Shown in pieces: positions 15,265 through 23,137 of a DNA stretch of 43,629 bases. Position numbers and translations under genes: made by a program. The stretch comes from Acidimicrobiia bacterium (lineage in GTDB: Bacteria > Actinomycetota > Acidimicrobiia > Spongiisociales > UBA4744): contig JAOTUY010000021.1 of NCBI GenBank assembly GCA_029863625.1, positions 1 through 43,629 on the forward strand. The letters are read 5' to 3'. Under the pieces are notes generated by a model. It ran no database searches, had not been told where the DNA came from, and was given only the letters and a program-made list of their open reading frames with translations. How positions within the stretch are numbered: position 1 is the stretch's first letter; every line of letters begins with the position of its first letter.

Positions 15265-15938
15265 TGAGGACGCTCATCATTGGTGGCGGCAAAGTTGGAT
15301 CCTATCTGGGCCTCGCGCTCAGCTCGGCCGGCCATACGATCACCATCGTCGAGGCCGATCCGGAAAAAGCGCAGGTTCTGGGCGACCGATCCCGATTCCT
15401 CGTTCTGGCCGGTGACGGTACGGAAGTCGACGTGCTCAACCGCGCCGACGCAGCTCGTTCTGATTGGGTGCTCGGGGTGACCGGCAAAGACGAAGCCAAC
15501 CTGGTGGCCTGTCAACTGGCGAAAACCCTGGGAGGCAAACGGGTCATTGCCAGGCTCAACGACCCACGCAACCGCGCCACGTTCGACGCGCTGAACCTCC
15601 CGGTTGTGGCGGTAACCGACCTCATCGTCGATGTGATCTCACAAGAAGTCCAGGTGGAAATATCGGAGCTCGAGCGCTTGCGGCTTCTCGGTGCCGGCAA
15701 GCTGAGCTTGGTGGAAATCGACATCCCCGACAACGCAGCGATCCGCACGGTGCTAGAAATCGACATGCCGCCGCAATCGATCCTCGTGACCCTGCTGCGG
15801 GGAGAAGATATTTCCGTTCCCAATGCCACAACGCAACTCAGGCCTGGTGATCGAGTGCTGGCGGTAACGGCTATAGAACACGAATCCGATCTGCGCGAAG
15901 CTCTCGCCATGCGCCCGACCGCAAAGGAGCCGACTTGA
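15264..15938 (+). CDS. TrkA-like single-RCK protein, second of a tandem pair
   Basis: This 224-residue paralogue of the preceding protein has GGGKVGS at its N-terminus, IVEAD as the ribose-binding acidic end, and a C-terminal RCK_C domain (LVEIDIPDNAAI to LAVTAIEH). The start is GTG at 15264 with GGAGGA just upstream. Together with the previous gene it probably forms a mixed ring on the downstream TrkH-like channel. Both keep intact glycine motifs, unlike the second half of the two-RCK TrkA. Confidence 0.92.
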   Translation: MRTLIIGGGKVGSYLGLALSSAGHTITIVEADPEKAQVLGDRSRFLVLAGDGTEVDVLNRADAARSDWVLGVTGKDEANLVACQLAKTLGGKRVIARLNDPRNRATFDALNLPVVAVTDLIVDVISQEVQVEISELERLRLLGAGKLSLVEIDIPDNAAIRTVLEIDMPPQSILVTLLRGEDISVPNATTQLRPGDRVLAVTAIEHESDLREALAMRPTAKEPT

Positions 15939-15966
15939 ATCGCCGGGTGCTTCACGTCGAGACGCC

Positions 15967-16110
15967 ATGAGCGACCCGGTATCGAAGGGGCCCGGGCGGT
16001 CAAATCTATGGGGGGCGATCACAACGCTCATCCTCGAATGGGCCGTTGTCGCCACCCTGGCAGTCGTCGGACTCGGCATCTCCTTGCTCATGCTGTGGCT
16101 AACCGGGTAA
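15967..16110 (+). CDS. Small single-span membrane protein (47 aa) within the Trk locus
   Basis: This short reading frame, ATG at 15967 to TAA at 16108-16110, fits the 176-nt gap between the second single-RCK gene and the second trkH gene, with its stop four bases before the trkH ATG. It encodes a polar, Gly/Ser/Pro-containing N-terminus of about 15 residues, then one long hydrophobic helix from about residue 18 to 45 (ILEWAVVATLAVVGLGIS in its core). I recognise no family. By position it may be a small accessory subunit, comparable in size to KdpF of the Kdp potassium pump, but there is no sequence evidence for that. Only a weak GAG precedes the start, so translation is not proven. Confidence 0.6.
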   Translation: MSDPVSKGPGRSNLWGAITTLILEWAVVATLAVVGLGISLLMLWLTG

Positions 16111-16114
16111 CCGA

Positions 16115-17608
16115 ATGCTGATCCGTCCCAGCCGTGAAGACCTGCGCTTGATCGGGTACAACCTGGGGCGCATCCTGGTCGTTGTCGCGGTGGCCGGTCT
16201 GGTTCCGCTCACGTGGGCGTTGATCGCCGGAGAATCAGCTCCAACGGCATCGTTCCTGCTGATGATCGGGATCTTCGGAGCGGTCGGGTATTTGATGATG
16301 CAGCGCAGGCCTCAGGCCAGCCGGCTGGAGTGGAGCCACGGAATGGTCATCGTCAGCCTCACCTGGCTGATCGTCCCGGCCATTGGCGCCATCCCGCTTG
16401 AACTCTCCGGCCACTACGGATCGTTTATCGATCCCTACTTCGATGCCATGAGCGGGCTCACCACCACCGGCCTAGCGTTGATCCAGGACCTCGACCATCT
16501 CGCTACTTCGCTCAACTTCTGGAGGCACCTCCTCCACTTTCTGGGAGGACAGGGCATCGTGATCGCCGTGCTGAGCGTCTTCGCCGGAGGTGGGGCGATG
16601 ACGTTGTACTACGGCGAAGCCAGAGACGAGAAGATCTTCCCATCCGTCCGCTCGACGGCTCGGTTCATCTGGCTGGTCAGCGTCGTCCACGGCGCGTTCG
16701 GGATCGTGGCGCTGGGCGCGGTCGGTTACTTCGTGCTCGGGTTCCGCCCCTTTCGAGCCATCTTCCACGGGGTCACCGTATTCATGGCTGCTTTCGATAC
16801 CGGCGGATTTGCCCCGCAGAGCAGCAGCCTCGGGTATTACCATTCAGCTGCCTTCGAGGCGGTCGCCGCCGTGCTCATGATCGCCGGAGCTCTCAGCTTC
16901 GGGCTCCATTTCGCCCTTTGGAAAGGCGGACGAAAGGTGGTCGGCAATCTGGAGGTCCGAACCATCCTCGCCACATTCTTGGGGACTCTGTTGCTGACCC
17001 TTGGTGGGCTGGCGAGCGCAGGACTGTACCAGTCGCTCTTCGGTCTGAGCCGGCAGGGACTCTTTCAGGTTCTCTCCGCCCATTCCGGGACCGGTTTCGC
17101 AACGATACCTTCAGCAGAACTGGCGACCTGGGGCGGCTTGGCCTTTGGTGGTATGGCGATTGCGATGGCGCTCGGCGGCATGGCGTCTTCCACAGCCGGT
17201 GGAGTGAAATCGTTGCGCGTCGGGTTGACCATCAAGGCCTTGAGCTCTCAGGTCCGGCAGGTGTTGCTTCCCGAGGGGGCGGTGATTTCGACCCGGTATT
17301 GGCACCACGGCTGGAAGCAATTGACCTCCGGGCTGATCCAGGCGGTAATGGGGGTGTCCCTGCTGTATGTGGCCCTGTATCTGTTGGGAACGGGCGTTGG
17401 TCTGATGTACCACCTTCCCCTCGGGTCGGCCCTCTTCGAGTCGGTGAGCGCCGGCGCCAATGTGGGCCTGTCGGTCGGAGTCACCGATCCTTCCATGCCG
17501 CTCGCTCTCAAGCTGACCTACATGCTCCAAATGTGGGCCGGCCGACTCGAGTTCGTGGCGATCTTCTCCCTGATCGGCTTCCTGTTCTCCTTGGTGCGGG
17601 GGAAATGA
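16115..17608 (+). CDS. Second TrkH-like cation channel with divergent filter loops
   Basis: The 497-residue polytopic protein has the same four-repeat TrkH/KtrB architecture as the gene at 13075. Its filter loops differ: TTTGL (116-120), DTGGF (228-232), GTGFA (325-329) and NVGLS (449-453). The key glycine of each loop remains, so cation conduction is plausible. The changes around loops 2 and 4 may alter selectivity, for example Na tolerance. It sits behind two single-RCK TrkA genes and the 47-residue membrane peptide, suggesting these form its own complex, separate from the TrkH/two-RCK TrkA pair upstream. The stop overlaps the next gene. Confidence 0.88.
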   Translation: MLIRPSREDLRLIGYNLGRILVVVAVAGLVPLTWALIAGESAPTASFLLMIGIFGAVGYLMMQRRPQASRLEWSHGMVIVSLTWLIVPAIGAIPLELSGHYGSFIDPYFDAMSGLTTTGLALIQDLDHLATSLNFWRHLLHFLGGQGIVIAVLSVFAGGGAMTLYYGEARDEKIFPSVRSTARFIWLVSVVHGAFGIVALGAVGYFVLGFRPFRAIFHGVTVFMAAFDTGGFAPQSSSLGYYHSAAFEAVAAVLMIAGALSFGLHFALWKGGRKVVGNLEVRTILATFLGTLLLTLGGLASAGLYQSLFGLSRQGLFQVLSAHSGTGFATIPSAELATWGGLAFGGMAIAMALGGMASSTAGGVKSLRVGLTIKALSSQVRQVLLPEGAVISTRYWHHGWKQLTSGLIQAVMGVSLLYVALYLLGTGVGLMYHLPLGSALFESVSAGANVGLSVGVTDPSMPLALKLTYMLQMWAGRLEFVAIFSLIGFLFSLVRGK

Positions 17609-18144
17609 TGCGGCGGATCGCTGCTGCGCTGATAGTTGTACTGGAGTTGCTATTGCCCCGGTGTGCCATGGCTACCACCGACGTCGACGTCGAGCACTTG
17701 CTGACCGAGGCTGCCGCGTATGAAGGGCAGACCATCAGTGTGGTCGGCGAACTCATCGGCGATTACGGATTCCGACCCGATGGCTGGACCTGGACCCAGT
17801 TGAACAGTGATTCGTACACAACTGCACCGTTGCTGGAAGATGGAGATCTGAGCGGGTCGAATGTCGGCATCGGGATCCGGGCCCCGGCTTCGCTCATCCA
17901 GGATCTCGATCCACCGGGCGATTACCACCATCGGGGCCCCCTTGTCCGGGCCACAGGAACCTGGAAGTACCACGATCAGGACCGCGGCGGAGAAACGTAC
18001 CTCGAAGTGGTGACCATCGAGGTCCTGGAACTGGGCAAGAGATTCGACGAGTCAGCGGACCCGATCGTGGCCGCGGCAGGAGTTTTCCTGGTCCTGGTGG
18101 CAATGTGGCTCGGATATCGCAGCCGCCTGCGCTCAGCCGATTGA
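17608..18144 (+). CDS. Exported, membrane-anchored OB-fold-like protein of unknown function
   Basis: This 178-residue protein has a signal-like N-terminus (ending about CAMA-TT) and a beta-rich central domain (YEGQTISVVGELIGDY to VTIEVLELG) with the look of an OB fold. One C-terminal membrane helix at about 150-168 ends with basic residues. I do not recognise a named family. It overlaps the trkH-like stop (ATGATG; starts at 17605 or 17608, the latter better spaced from GGGGG), so it is the last gene of the potassium locus and may act outside the membrane on the channel. Its 3' end overlaps proB on the opposite strand by 12 bases. Confidence 0.65.
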   Translation: MRRIAAALIVVLELLLPRCAMATTDVDVEHLLTEAAAYEGQTISVVGELIGDYGFRPDGWTWTQLNSDSYTTAPLLEDGDLSGSNVGIGIRAPASLIQDLDPPGDYHHRGPLVRATGTWKYHDQDRGGETYLEVVTIEVLELGKRFDESADPIVAAAGVFLVLVAMWLGYRSRLRSAD

Positions 18145-19275
18145 GCGCTCGGAGTCATCGACGAGCACCACGAGATCATCCCGATGGATGACCTCCCCTC
18201 CCCAACCGTCCACAGCGATGGCTGAGCTATGTCGGCCCAACAGCGGACGGAGCGCCGCAGACGACAAGGTCACCAGTCCCTTGCCGACGAGGCTCCCACC
18301 AGGATCCAGGACCTCAACCGCGGCCCCCTCTCCGAAATCCCCTTGGATCTCTGTAATGCCAACCGGAAGAAGAGAACTGCCCCTTGACACCATCGCCTGG
18401 ACTGCACCGGCGTCAACTCGAAGCGAACCTTCCGCCGGCTGCCCGAAAGCAATCCAGAGCTTGCGCGATGGCAGCCTCGAAGGGTGCGGCTCGATCCAGG
18501 TACCAACGGTTTCTCCAGCAGCAGCCCGCACCGCGGCCCGTTCCTCATATGATCCGGCAACCACCGTAGGAACTCCAGACCAGGCCGCCATTCGGGCCGC
18601 CACCACCTTGGTGGCTACGCCCCCAGAACCCATCGGTCCGGACCGGCCGGCGGCCAGCTTGTCGAGGATTTCGTCGGTATGTCTTACGGCCGTCAGCAAC
18701 TCGGCCTCGGTTGCGAGGTGGGGGTCTTCCGAATACAAGCCGGCGGTGTCGGTGAGCAACACCAGCAGCGCAGCTCCGACCAAATGCGACACAATCGCCG
18801 CCAATCGATCGTTGTCACCGAGACGGAGTTCGTCGATCACGACGGTGTCGTTTTCGTTCACAACCGGCACGATCCCCAGGGACAGCATACGGTCGAGGGC
18901 CTCACGGGCATGCAGGTACTGCCCCCGATTGGCGAGGACATCCTTGGTGAGTAACACCTGGCCGACCAGGCGCTGCTGCGCGCCGAACTCGGTTGCGTAC
19001 CGCTCCATCAAACGGCCTTGCCCCACGGCTGCCGCCGCTTGCAGGTCTGGAACATGAACGGGCCGCCGTTCGATCCCAAGCTCGAGAAGTCCGGCGGCTA
19101 CGGCCCCCGAAGATACCAACACTGTGGGATGCCCCAGGGACCACAGCTCAACCACCTGGTCGACGACGGACCTGAGAGCGACGCCGTTCAGCCCGCCGGC
19201 CCTGGAAGCAAGACTCGATGACCCGACTTTGACAACGATCGGGTGGCCGGCCGGAGCCCGGCGACGCGTTGTCAC
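18133..19275 (-). CDS. proB: Glutamate 5-kinase with PUA domain
   Basis: The 380-residue enzyme phosphorylates glutamate with ATP, the committed and usually proline-inhibited step of proline synthesis. An amino-acid kinase domain carries KVGSSS (16-21), SSGAVAAG (55-62), NENDTV (140-145) and GDNDRLAA. A C-terminal PUA domain (about 285-370) follows. The start is GTG at 19275, overlapping the obgE stop (GTGA), so it is coupled to obgE. The next gene on this strand is proA, displaced by the plus-strand Trk locus. Confidence 0.96.
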   Translation of the reverse strand: MTTRRRAPAGHPIVVKVGSSSLASRAGGLNGVALRSVVDQVVELWSLGHPTVLVSSGAVAAGLLELGIERRPVHVPDLQAAAAVGQGRLMERYATEFGAQQRLVGQVLLTKDVLANRGQYLHAREALDRMLSLGIVPVVNENDTVVIDELRLGDNDRLAAIVSHLVGAALLVLLTDTAGLYSEDPHLATEAELLTAVRHTDEILDKLAAGRSGPMGSGGVATKVVAARMAAWSGVPTVVAGSYEERAAVRAAAGETVGTWIEPHPSRLPSRKLWIAFGQPAEGSLRVDAGAVQAMVSRGSSLLPVGITEIQGDFGEGAAVEVLDPGGSLVGKGLVTLSSAALRPLLGRHSSAIAVDGWGGEVIHRDDLVVLVDDSERSIG

Positions 19276-20528
19276 TGGTTGTCCTGGAACTCGAAGACGA
19301 GATCACCGATGCGAACTTCATCGCCAGGCTTGGCACCAGCCTCACGAAGGGCATCGTCTACACCGATGCGGGCCAACCGGGCCGCTGCGTAGTCGGCGGC
19401 TTCCGGTTTGGTCAGATCGTCCAACCCGACGGCGCGCACAGCCACCCGGCCTTCGATGACCCATACATCTCCCTCGCGATGGATGTCGAAGCCGGATCGG
19501 ACCGGTCGATGCAACACGAACCCTTCCCGCTCAGGCGCCCGACGGACGGCCAGATCCACCGCGTCGGCTACCGCATGGAGTAGCGGTTCTATTCCCTCTC
19601 CCGTTATCGCCGATATCGTATGTACGACCTCACCGATTGCGCTCTCCAGCGCTCGGACTTCGGGCGCAATACCTGGAAGATCCCCTTTGTTGACGACGAT
19701 GACCCGCGGGCGTTCAGCCAGCTCAGCCGAATGCCGGGCCAACTCGTCGATAAGCACGTCATGCTGTCGGATCAAGCTGTCCGTCTGGAGTGGCGAAGGA
19801 TCGAGAAGAATAACCAAGGCGCGAGCGCGCTCGACATGACGTAGGAACTCATGCCCGAGGCCCTTTCCGTCGGCTGCACCTTCGATGAGGCCGGGAATGT
19901 CCGCGAAAACGAACTCGCGGCCGGCCACTGAGACCACCCCGAGGTTCGGCTCGAGAGTGGTGAAGGGGTAATCGGCGATCTTGGGGCGCGCGGCCGAGAC
20001 CCGTGATATCAGCGTGCTTTTCCCGGCGTTGGGAAACCCAACGAGTGCGGCATCGGCCAGGAGTTTCAGTTCGAGCTCGAACCAGGCTCCTTCGCCGTAC
20101 TCCCCCTGTTCGCAGAAGTTGGGTGCCCGGTGCACCCGGCTGACGAGCGAAGCGTTGCCGCGTCCACCGCGGCCGCCTTCGAGCACGGTGACCTGCTGCA
20201 TCGATTCGACCAGGTCGGCGATAACAACACCATCCTCGTCGCGCACGACGGTTCCCAGCGGAACGGATAGGACCAGCACATCACCGTGTTTCCCCGTCCT
20301 GAGGTCGCCCTGCCCGTGGGTGCCGGCCCCGGCCTCGTGGTGCGGGTTCCTCTTGTAGGTGAGGAGCGTGGCCATCGACGGGTCGGCAAGCAAGATCACT
20401 GCGCCGCCCTTCCCCCCAGAACCGCCAATGGCCTTGCCTTTCGGCCTGCCTCGCAGCTTCTGAAAGCTGACGACACCGGCACCACCGTGCCCGGCGCGCA
20501 GATGAACGCGGACGCGGTCTACGAACAC
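19272..20528 (-). CDS. obgE: Obg family GTPase (ribosome assembly)
   Basis: The 418-residue protein starts with the glycine-rich Obg domain (many GG repeats, residues 1-158). A GTPase domain follows with GFPNAGKS (164-171), DIPGLIEGA (210-218) and NKGD (280-283). The C-terminal OCT domain (about 345-418) ends EVRIGDLVFEF. ObgE binds the 50S subunit and links ribosome maturation to ppGpp and growth. The start is GTG at 20528, with no convincing Shine-Dalgarno but a hairpin just upstream at the rpmA end. It overlaps proB by four bases. Confidence 0.97.
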   Translation of the reverse strand: MFVDRVRVHLRAGHGGAGVVSFQKLRGRPKGKAIGGSGGKGGAVILLADPSMATLLTYKRNPHHEAGAGTHGQGDLRTGKHGDVLVLSVPLGTVVRDEDGVVIADLVESMQQVTVLEGGRGGRGNASLVSRVHRAPNFCEQGEYGEGAWFELELKLLADAALVGFPNAGKSTLISRVSAARPKIADYPFTTLEPNLGVVSVAGREFVFADIPGLIEGAADGKGLGHEFLRHVERARALVILLDPSPLQTDSLIRQHDVLIDELARHSAELAERPRVIVVNKGDLPGIAPEVRALESAIGEVVHTISAITGEGIEPLLHAVADAVDLAVRRAPEREGFVLHRPVRSGFDIHREGDVWVIEGRVAVRAVGLDDLTKPEAADYAAARLARIGVDDALREAGAKPGDEVRIGDLVFEFQDNQ

Positions 20529-20536
20529 GGGGCAGG

Positions 20537-20558
20537 GTGCTCCCTACTCGGGGAGCAC
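20537..20558 (-). promoter_or_regulatory. Perfect hairpin at the rpmA-obgE junction
   Basis: GTGCTCCC (20537-20544) and GGGAGCAC (20551-20558) pair perfectly around a 6-nt loop that contains most of the rpmA stop codon. It sits nine bases before the obgE start. It could attenuate transcription, protect the upstream ribosomal-protein mRNA, or control obgE translation; no U-tract follows. Confidence 0.45.
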
Positions 20559-20795
20559 GTCTACCAGACGTCGCCCGTGGCGTTGGCCGTACTTGACAAC
20601 TCCGGTGGCCATGGCGAACAGCGTGTCGTCCCGGCCCTTGCCGACGTTGTCGCCAGGGTGAATACGGGTTCCGCGCTGACGGACGATGATGGTACCTGCA
20701 TTGATTACCTGGCCATCGAAGACCTTGGGGCCGAGCCGCTGAGCGGCAGAATCGCGGCCGTTCTTCGACGACCCGCCGGCTTTTGTCTTGGACAT
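20544..20795 (-). CDS. rpmA: 50S ribosomal protein L27 (bL27)
   Basis: This 83-residue basic protein has the conserved L27 signature [36 protein letters not shown] and the [11 protein letters not shown] segment. L27 lies near the peptidyl transferase centre, where its N-terminal tail contacts tRNA. The N-terminus is [10 protein letters not shown], lacking the cleavable leader seen in Firmicutes. It follows rplU with four bases between, in the standard rplU-rpmA-obgE order. A good GGAGG precedes the ATG. Confidence 0.97.
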   Translation of the reverse strand: MSKTKAGGSSKNGRDSAAQRLGPKVFDGQVINAGTIIVRQRGTRIHPGDNVGKGRDDTLFAMATGVVKYGQRHGRRLVDVLPE

Positions 20796-20799
20796 CGGG

Positions 20800-21216
20800 T
20801 CAGTCCTCCTCAGCCTCGGTGGATGGGTCGCTACCGCCCTCGGTGGCCTCGACCGGTTTCTTGGTTGCAGAAGCCTGGGCGACAGCCGGCTTGGCCTTCT
20901 TTTGGGCCGGTAGTTCGATCGCCATCACTTCGAGAGTGGTGTACTTCTGGCGGTGGCCCTGCCTGCGCCGGTACCCAGTCTTGTTCTTGTATTTGAAGAT
21001 GTCGACTTTGGGGCCCTGCGCTTCGCCGAGCACTTTGGCGCGTACCTTCACCTCGCGCAGCTGGGCACGGTCGCTGATGGCGTTTCCGTCGGCGTCGACG
21101 ACCAGCAGCGGCGTGAATTCGACTGTCTCAGCGCCGTCTTTGAGGCGCTCGACGTCGATCACGTCACCTTCATGCACCTTGGATTGCTTACCGCCGGTGC
21201 GGATGATTGCATACAT
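20800..21216 (-). CDS. rplU: 50S ribosomal protein L21 (bL21) with C-terminal extension
   Basis: The protein has 138 residues. The L21 domain runs from [11 protein letters not shown] through the signature [18 protein letters not shown] to about residue 103. An Ala/Lys/Glu-rich tail of about 35 residues (ending [13 protein letters not shown]) extends beyond the usual end; the tail looks disordered. The ATG at 21216 is chosen because it starts the canonical N-terminus and follows GAGG at seven bases. The open frame upstream is not L21-like. It is 31 bases after the RNase E/G gene. Confidence 0.96.
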   Translation of the reverse strand: MYAIIRTGGKQSKVHEGDVIDVERLKDGAETVEFTPLLVVDADGNAISDRAQLREVKVRAKVLGEAQGPKVDIFKYKNKTGYRRRQGHRQKYTTLEVMAIELPAQKKAKPAVAQASATKKPVEATEGGSDPSTEAEED

Positions 21217-21247
21217 GGAAATACCTCGATCTGAAAGCCCGGTAACT

Positions 21248-22804
21248 CTAACCGTTCCCCCGTACTTGCCAATTCTCCTTTTCGAAGTCTCCGACCGGGC
21301 TGCCGTGAGTGGCCGCCTCTTCGTGAAGGAGCACTCCCCGCCCATTACAGGTCGGGCAGGGATCGGAGAAGGTCTCGAGCAAACCTTGCGAAACATTCTT
21401 CCTGGTCATCTCCACCAGACCCAGATTGGAAACATCGAACACCTGAGTGCGGGTCTTGTCCTTGGCCAGCGTTTCGCGCAGCCTCCGCAGCAACGCAAGC
21501 TGGTTGCTCTCGGTCTCCATGTCGATGAAGTCGATCACGATGATGCCACCGATATCGCGCAGCCGGAGCTGCCTTCCGATCTCTTCCGCAGCTTCCAGGT
21601 TGTTTTGAAGAACGGTCTCCTCGAGGCTCGAACTACCAACGAATTTGCCGGTGTTCACGTCGATGACGGTGAGCGCTTCGGTCCGGTCGATAACGAGATG
21701 GCCACCGGAGGGCAGCCACACTTTCCGTTCAAGCGCCTTCCGCAGCTGGTCCTCGACATGGAACCTCTCGAAAAGGGGCAACGTGTCCTCGTAGAGCTGT
21801 ACGGTTCGGATGAGGTCGGAATCGATTTCCTTCAGGTATTCGATCACGGCTTCGTAGGCATCGGTGTCATCGATCATCAATCGGCGGAATTCGGGCGTGT
21901 AATGCTCCCTAAGGACGCGCAACAAGAGGGCCGGCTCCTGATACACGGCGCGGGGCGAGCTCCCGCCCGTACGCGATCCCTGGATCTCCTCCCACAGCTT
22001 GGACAAGCGATCAATATCCGCGCGAATCTCGCTCTTGGATGCCGCCGCGGCCGCGGTCCTGACAATCACCCCATAGCCTTCCGGCCTGGCCTCGCGGAGG
22101 ATGTCGCGCAATCTATCGCGGTCTTCGTCGGGAAGTCGGCGGCTTATACCCTGCACATCCGAATTGGGGACGAGCACGAGATACCGGCCGGGCAAGGAGA
22201 TTTGGTTGGTCAAACGGGCACCCTTTTCGCCCATGGCGTCCTTGACGACCTGCACCAGCACCTCGTCGCCCTTGCTGAGAGCTTCCTCAATCCGCGGCCG
22301 GCGTTTCCCATGATTGGCGGAATCGTGCTGGATATCCCCCGCATACAGCACCCCGTTCTTCGCCTCGCCGAAATCTACGAACGCCGCTTCCATACCCGGA
22401 AGCACATTGCGGACTCTCCCGAGGTAGACGTTCCCAACGACGGAGGTCTTGTCAGAACGAGCCACATGATGCTCGACGAGCACCGGGCCTTCCATGACCA
22501 CAACCTGGGTCTGGTGCGGGAGGACCCGGACAAGCATCTGTTTCCGCTCAGTCTCGGGTGCGACGATGATCTCTTCATCGCGAAATGCAGTCCGCCCCCG
22601 GCCGTTGGGAGGACGCCGCGACCGTGAACTGGTCGGCCTTTTTGGTTTGGGTTCGGTCTTGCGTTCAGCCTTAGAAGGCGCTTCTCTTATCCGACGGACC
22701 TCGACCACTCGACGCCCTACGCGTCTGGTCTTGTGCTCGACGATCGAATCGCTGCCGACACCCTTGCGGATAATCTCGGGCGCCTTCCGGCGAAACATGG
22801 CCAT
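21248..22804 (-). CDS. Ribonuclease E/G family endoribonuclease
   Basis: Measured from ATG 22804 the protein has 518 residues. A basic, disordered N-terminal extension of about 90 residues (rich in Arg, Lys, Pro) precedes the catalytic part: S1-like VVGNVYLGRVRNVLPG, the 5'-sensor/RNase H-like region, and the DNase I-like site with D382 in IDVNTGKF and D425 in IDFIDM. A zinc-link CPTC (483, 486) joins subunits of the tetramer. It processes rRNA and tRNA and starts mRNA decay. It lacks the long C-terminal scaffold of E. coli RNase E. An in-frame GTG at 22933 with its own good Shine-Dalgarno would add 43 residues. Order with rplU and rpmA is typical for actinobacterial rne. I leave the symbol blank because rne and rng cannot be separated here. 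Confidence 0.93.
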   Translation of the reverse strand: MAMFRRKAPEIIRKGVGSDSIVEHKTRRVGRRVVEVRRIREAPSKAERKTEPKPKRPTSSRSRRPPNGRGRTAFRDEEIIVAPETERKQMLVRVLPHQTQVVVMEGPVLVEHHVARSDKTSVVGNVYLGRVRNVLPGMEAAFVDFGEAKNGVLYAGDIQHDSANHGKRRPRIEEALSKGDEVLVQVVKDAMGEKGARLTNQISLPGRYLVLVPNSDVQGISRRLPDEDRDRLRDILREARPEGYGVIVRTAAAAASKSEIRADIDRLSKLWEEIQGSRTGGSSPRAVYQEPALLLRVLREHYTPEFRRLMIDDTDAYEAVIEYLKEIDSDLIRTVQLYEDTLPLFERFHVEDQLRKALERKVWLPSGGHLVIDRTEALTVIDVNTGKFVGSSSLEETVLQNNLEAAEEIGRQLRLRDIGGIIVIDFIDMETESNQLALLRRLRETLAKDKTRTQVFDVSNLGLVEMTRKNVSQGLLETFSDPCPTCNGRGVLLHEEAATHGSPVGDFEKENWQVRGNG

Positions 22805-22807
22805 AAA

Positions 22808-22944
22808 AATGTGCTCCTTTTCCGGCGCCAGACGCCGGGTGTATTGGGGGGGTCCACCGGGCCCTACCGGCCGCTGGGGACCCAACAGAGCGGCGTGGGA
22901 ATGACACCGGAACGCCTCCGGCGATGTGGCCACAATGTGCTCCT
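22808..22944 (-). promoter_or_regulatory. Duplicated ribosome-binding sites of the RNase E/G gene
   Basis: The 11-mer AGGAGCACATT occurs twice on the minus strand, at 22944-22934 directly before GTG 22933 and at 22818-22808 just before ATG 22804. The copies are 126 bases apart, an exact number of codons, and both starts are in the same open frame. This suggests two possible initiation sites. Confidence 0.6.
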
Positions 22945-23075
22945 ACCCGGGGATCCAAGCGAAGGATGCCGGAACCGGGCAGAAACGGCGACAGGAAACC
23001 CACCGCTCTCTCCGTTCGAATTCGCGAAACAACAGTCATCGACTGACGACTCATACCATCGTAGCACGCAGAGTG

Positions 23076-23130
23076 GTTCTAGATGGCTTCGCCATTTAGA
23101 ACTACCTCGTACCTTGTACCTCGTACTTCG
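23076..23130 (+). repeat. Composite element A: triloop hairpin plus heptad array
   Basis: Two 12-nt arms (23076-23087 and 23091-23102, one G-U pair) fold around the triloop TTC. Immediately after come tandem 7-mers CTCGTAC, CTTGTAC, CTCGTAC and a partial TTCG (23106-23130). It sits just beyond the tdk stop codon and could serve as its terminator, though no U-tract is present. It is related to the elements at 23764, 29609 and 38965. Confidence 0.6.
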
Positions 23131-23137
23131 ACACGAC

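Larger units (their letters stand above)
22805..23137 (-). other. Intergenic region upstream of RNase E/G
   Basis: Apart from the possible 43-codon extension of the RNase gene and the repeat element at 23076-23130, I see no gene here. TACGAT near 23059-23064 (minus strand) could be the promoter, giving a leader of about 125-250 nt depending on the start used. RNase E genes often have regulatory leaders, so structure here would be meaningful. Confidence 0.35.

Noticed and set aside
22984..23060. Coding potential in the gap between RNase E/G and tdk
   Set aside because: Open frames here show no motifs or ribosome-binding sites. The region is better explained as promoter and leader.
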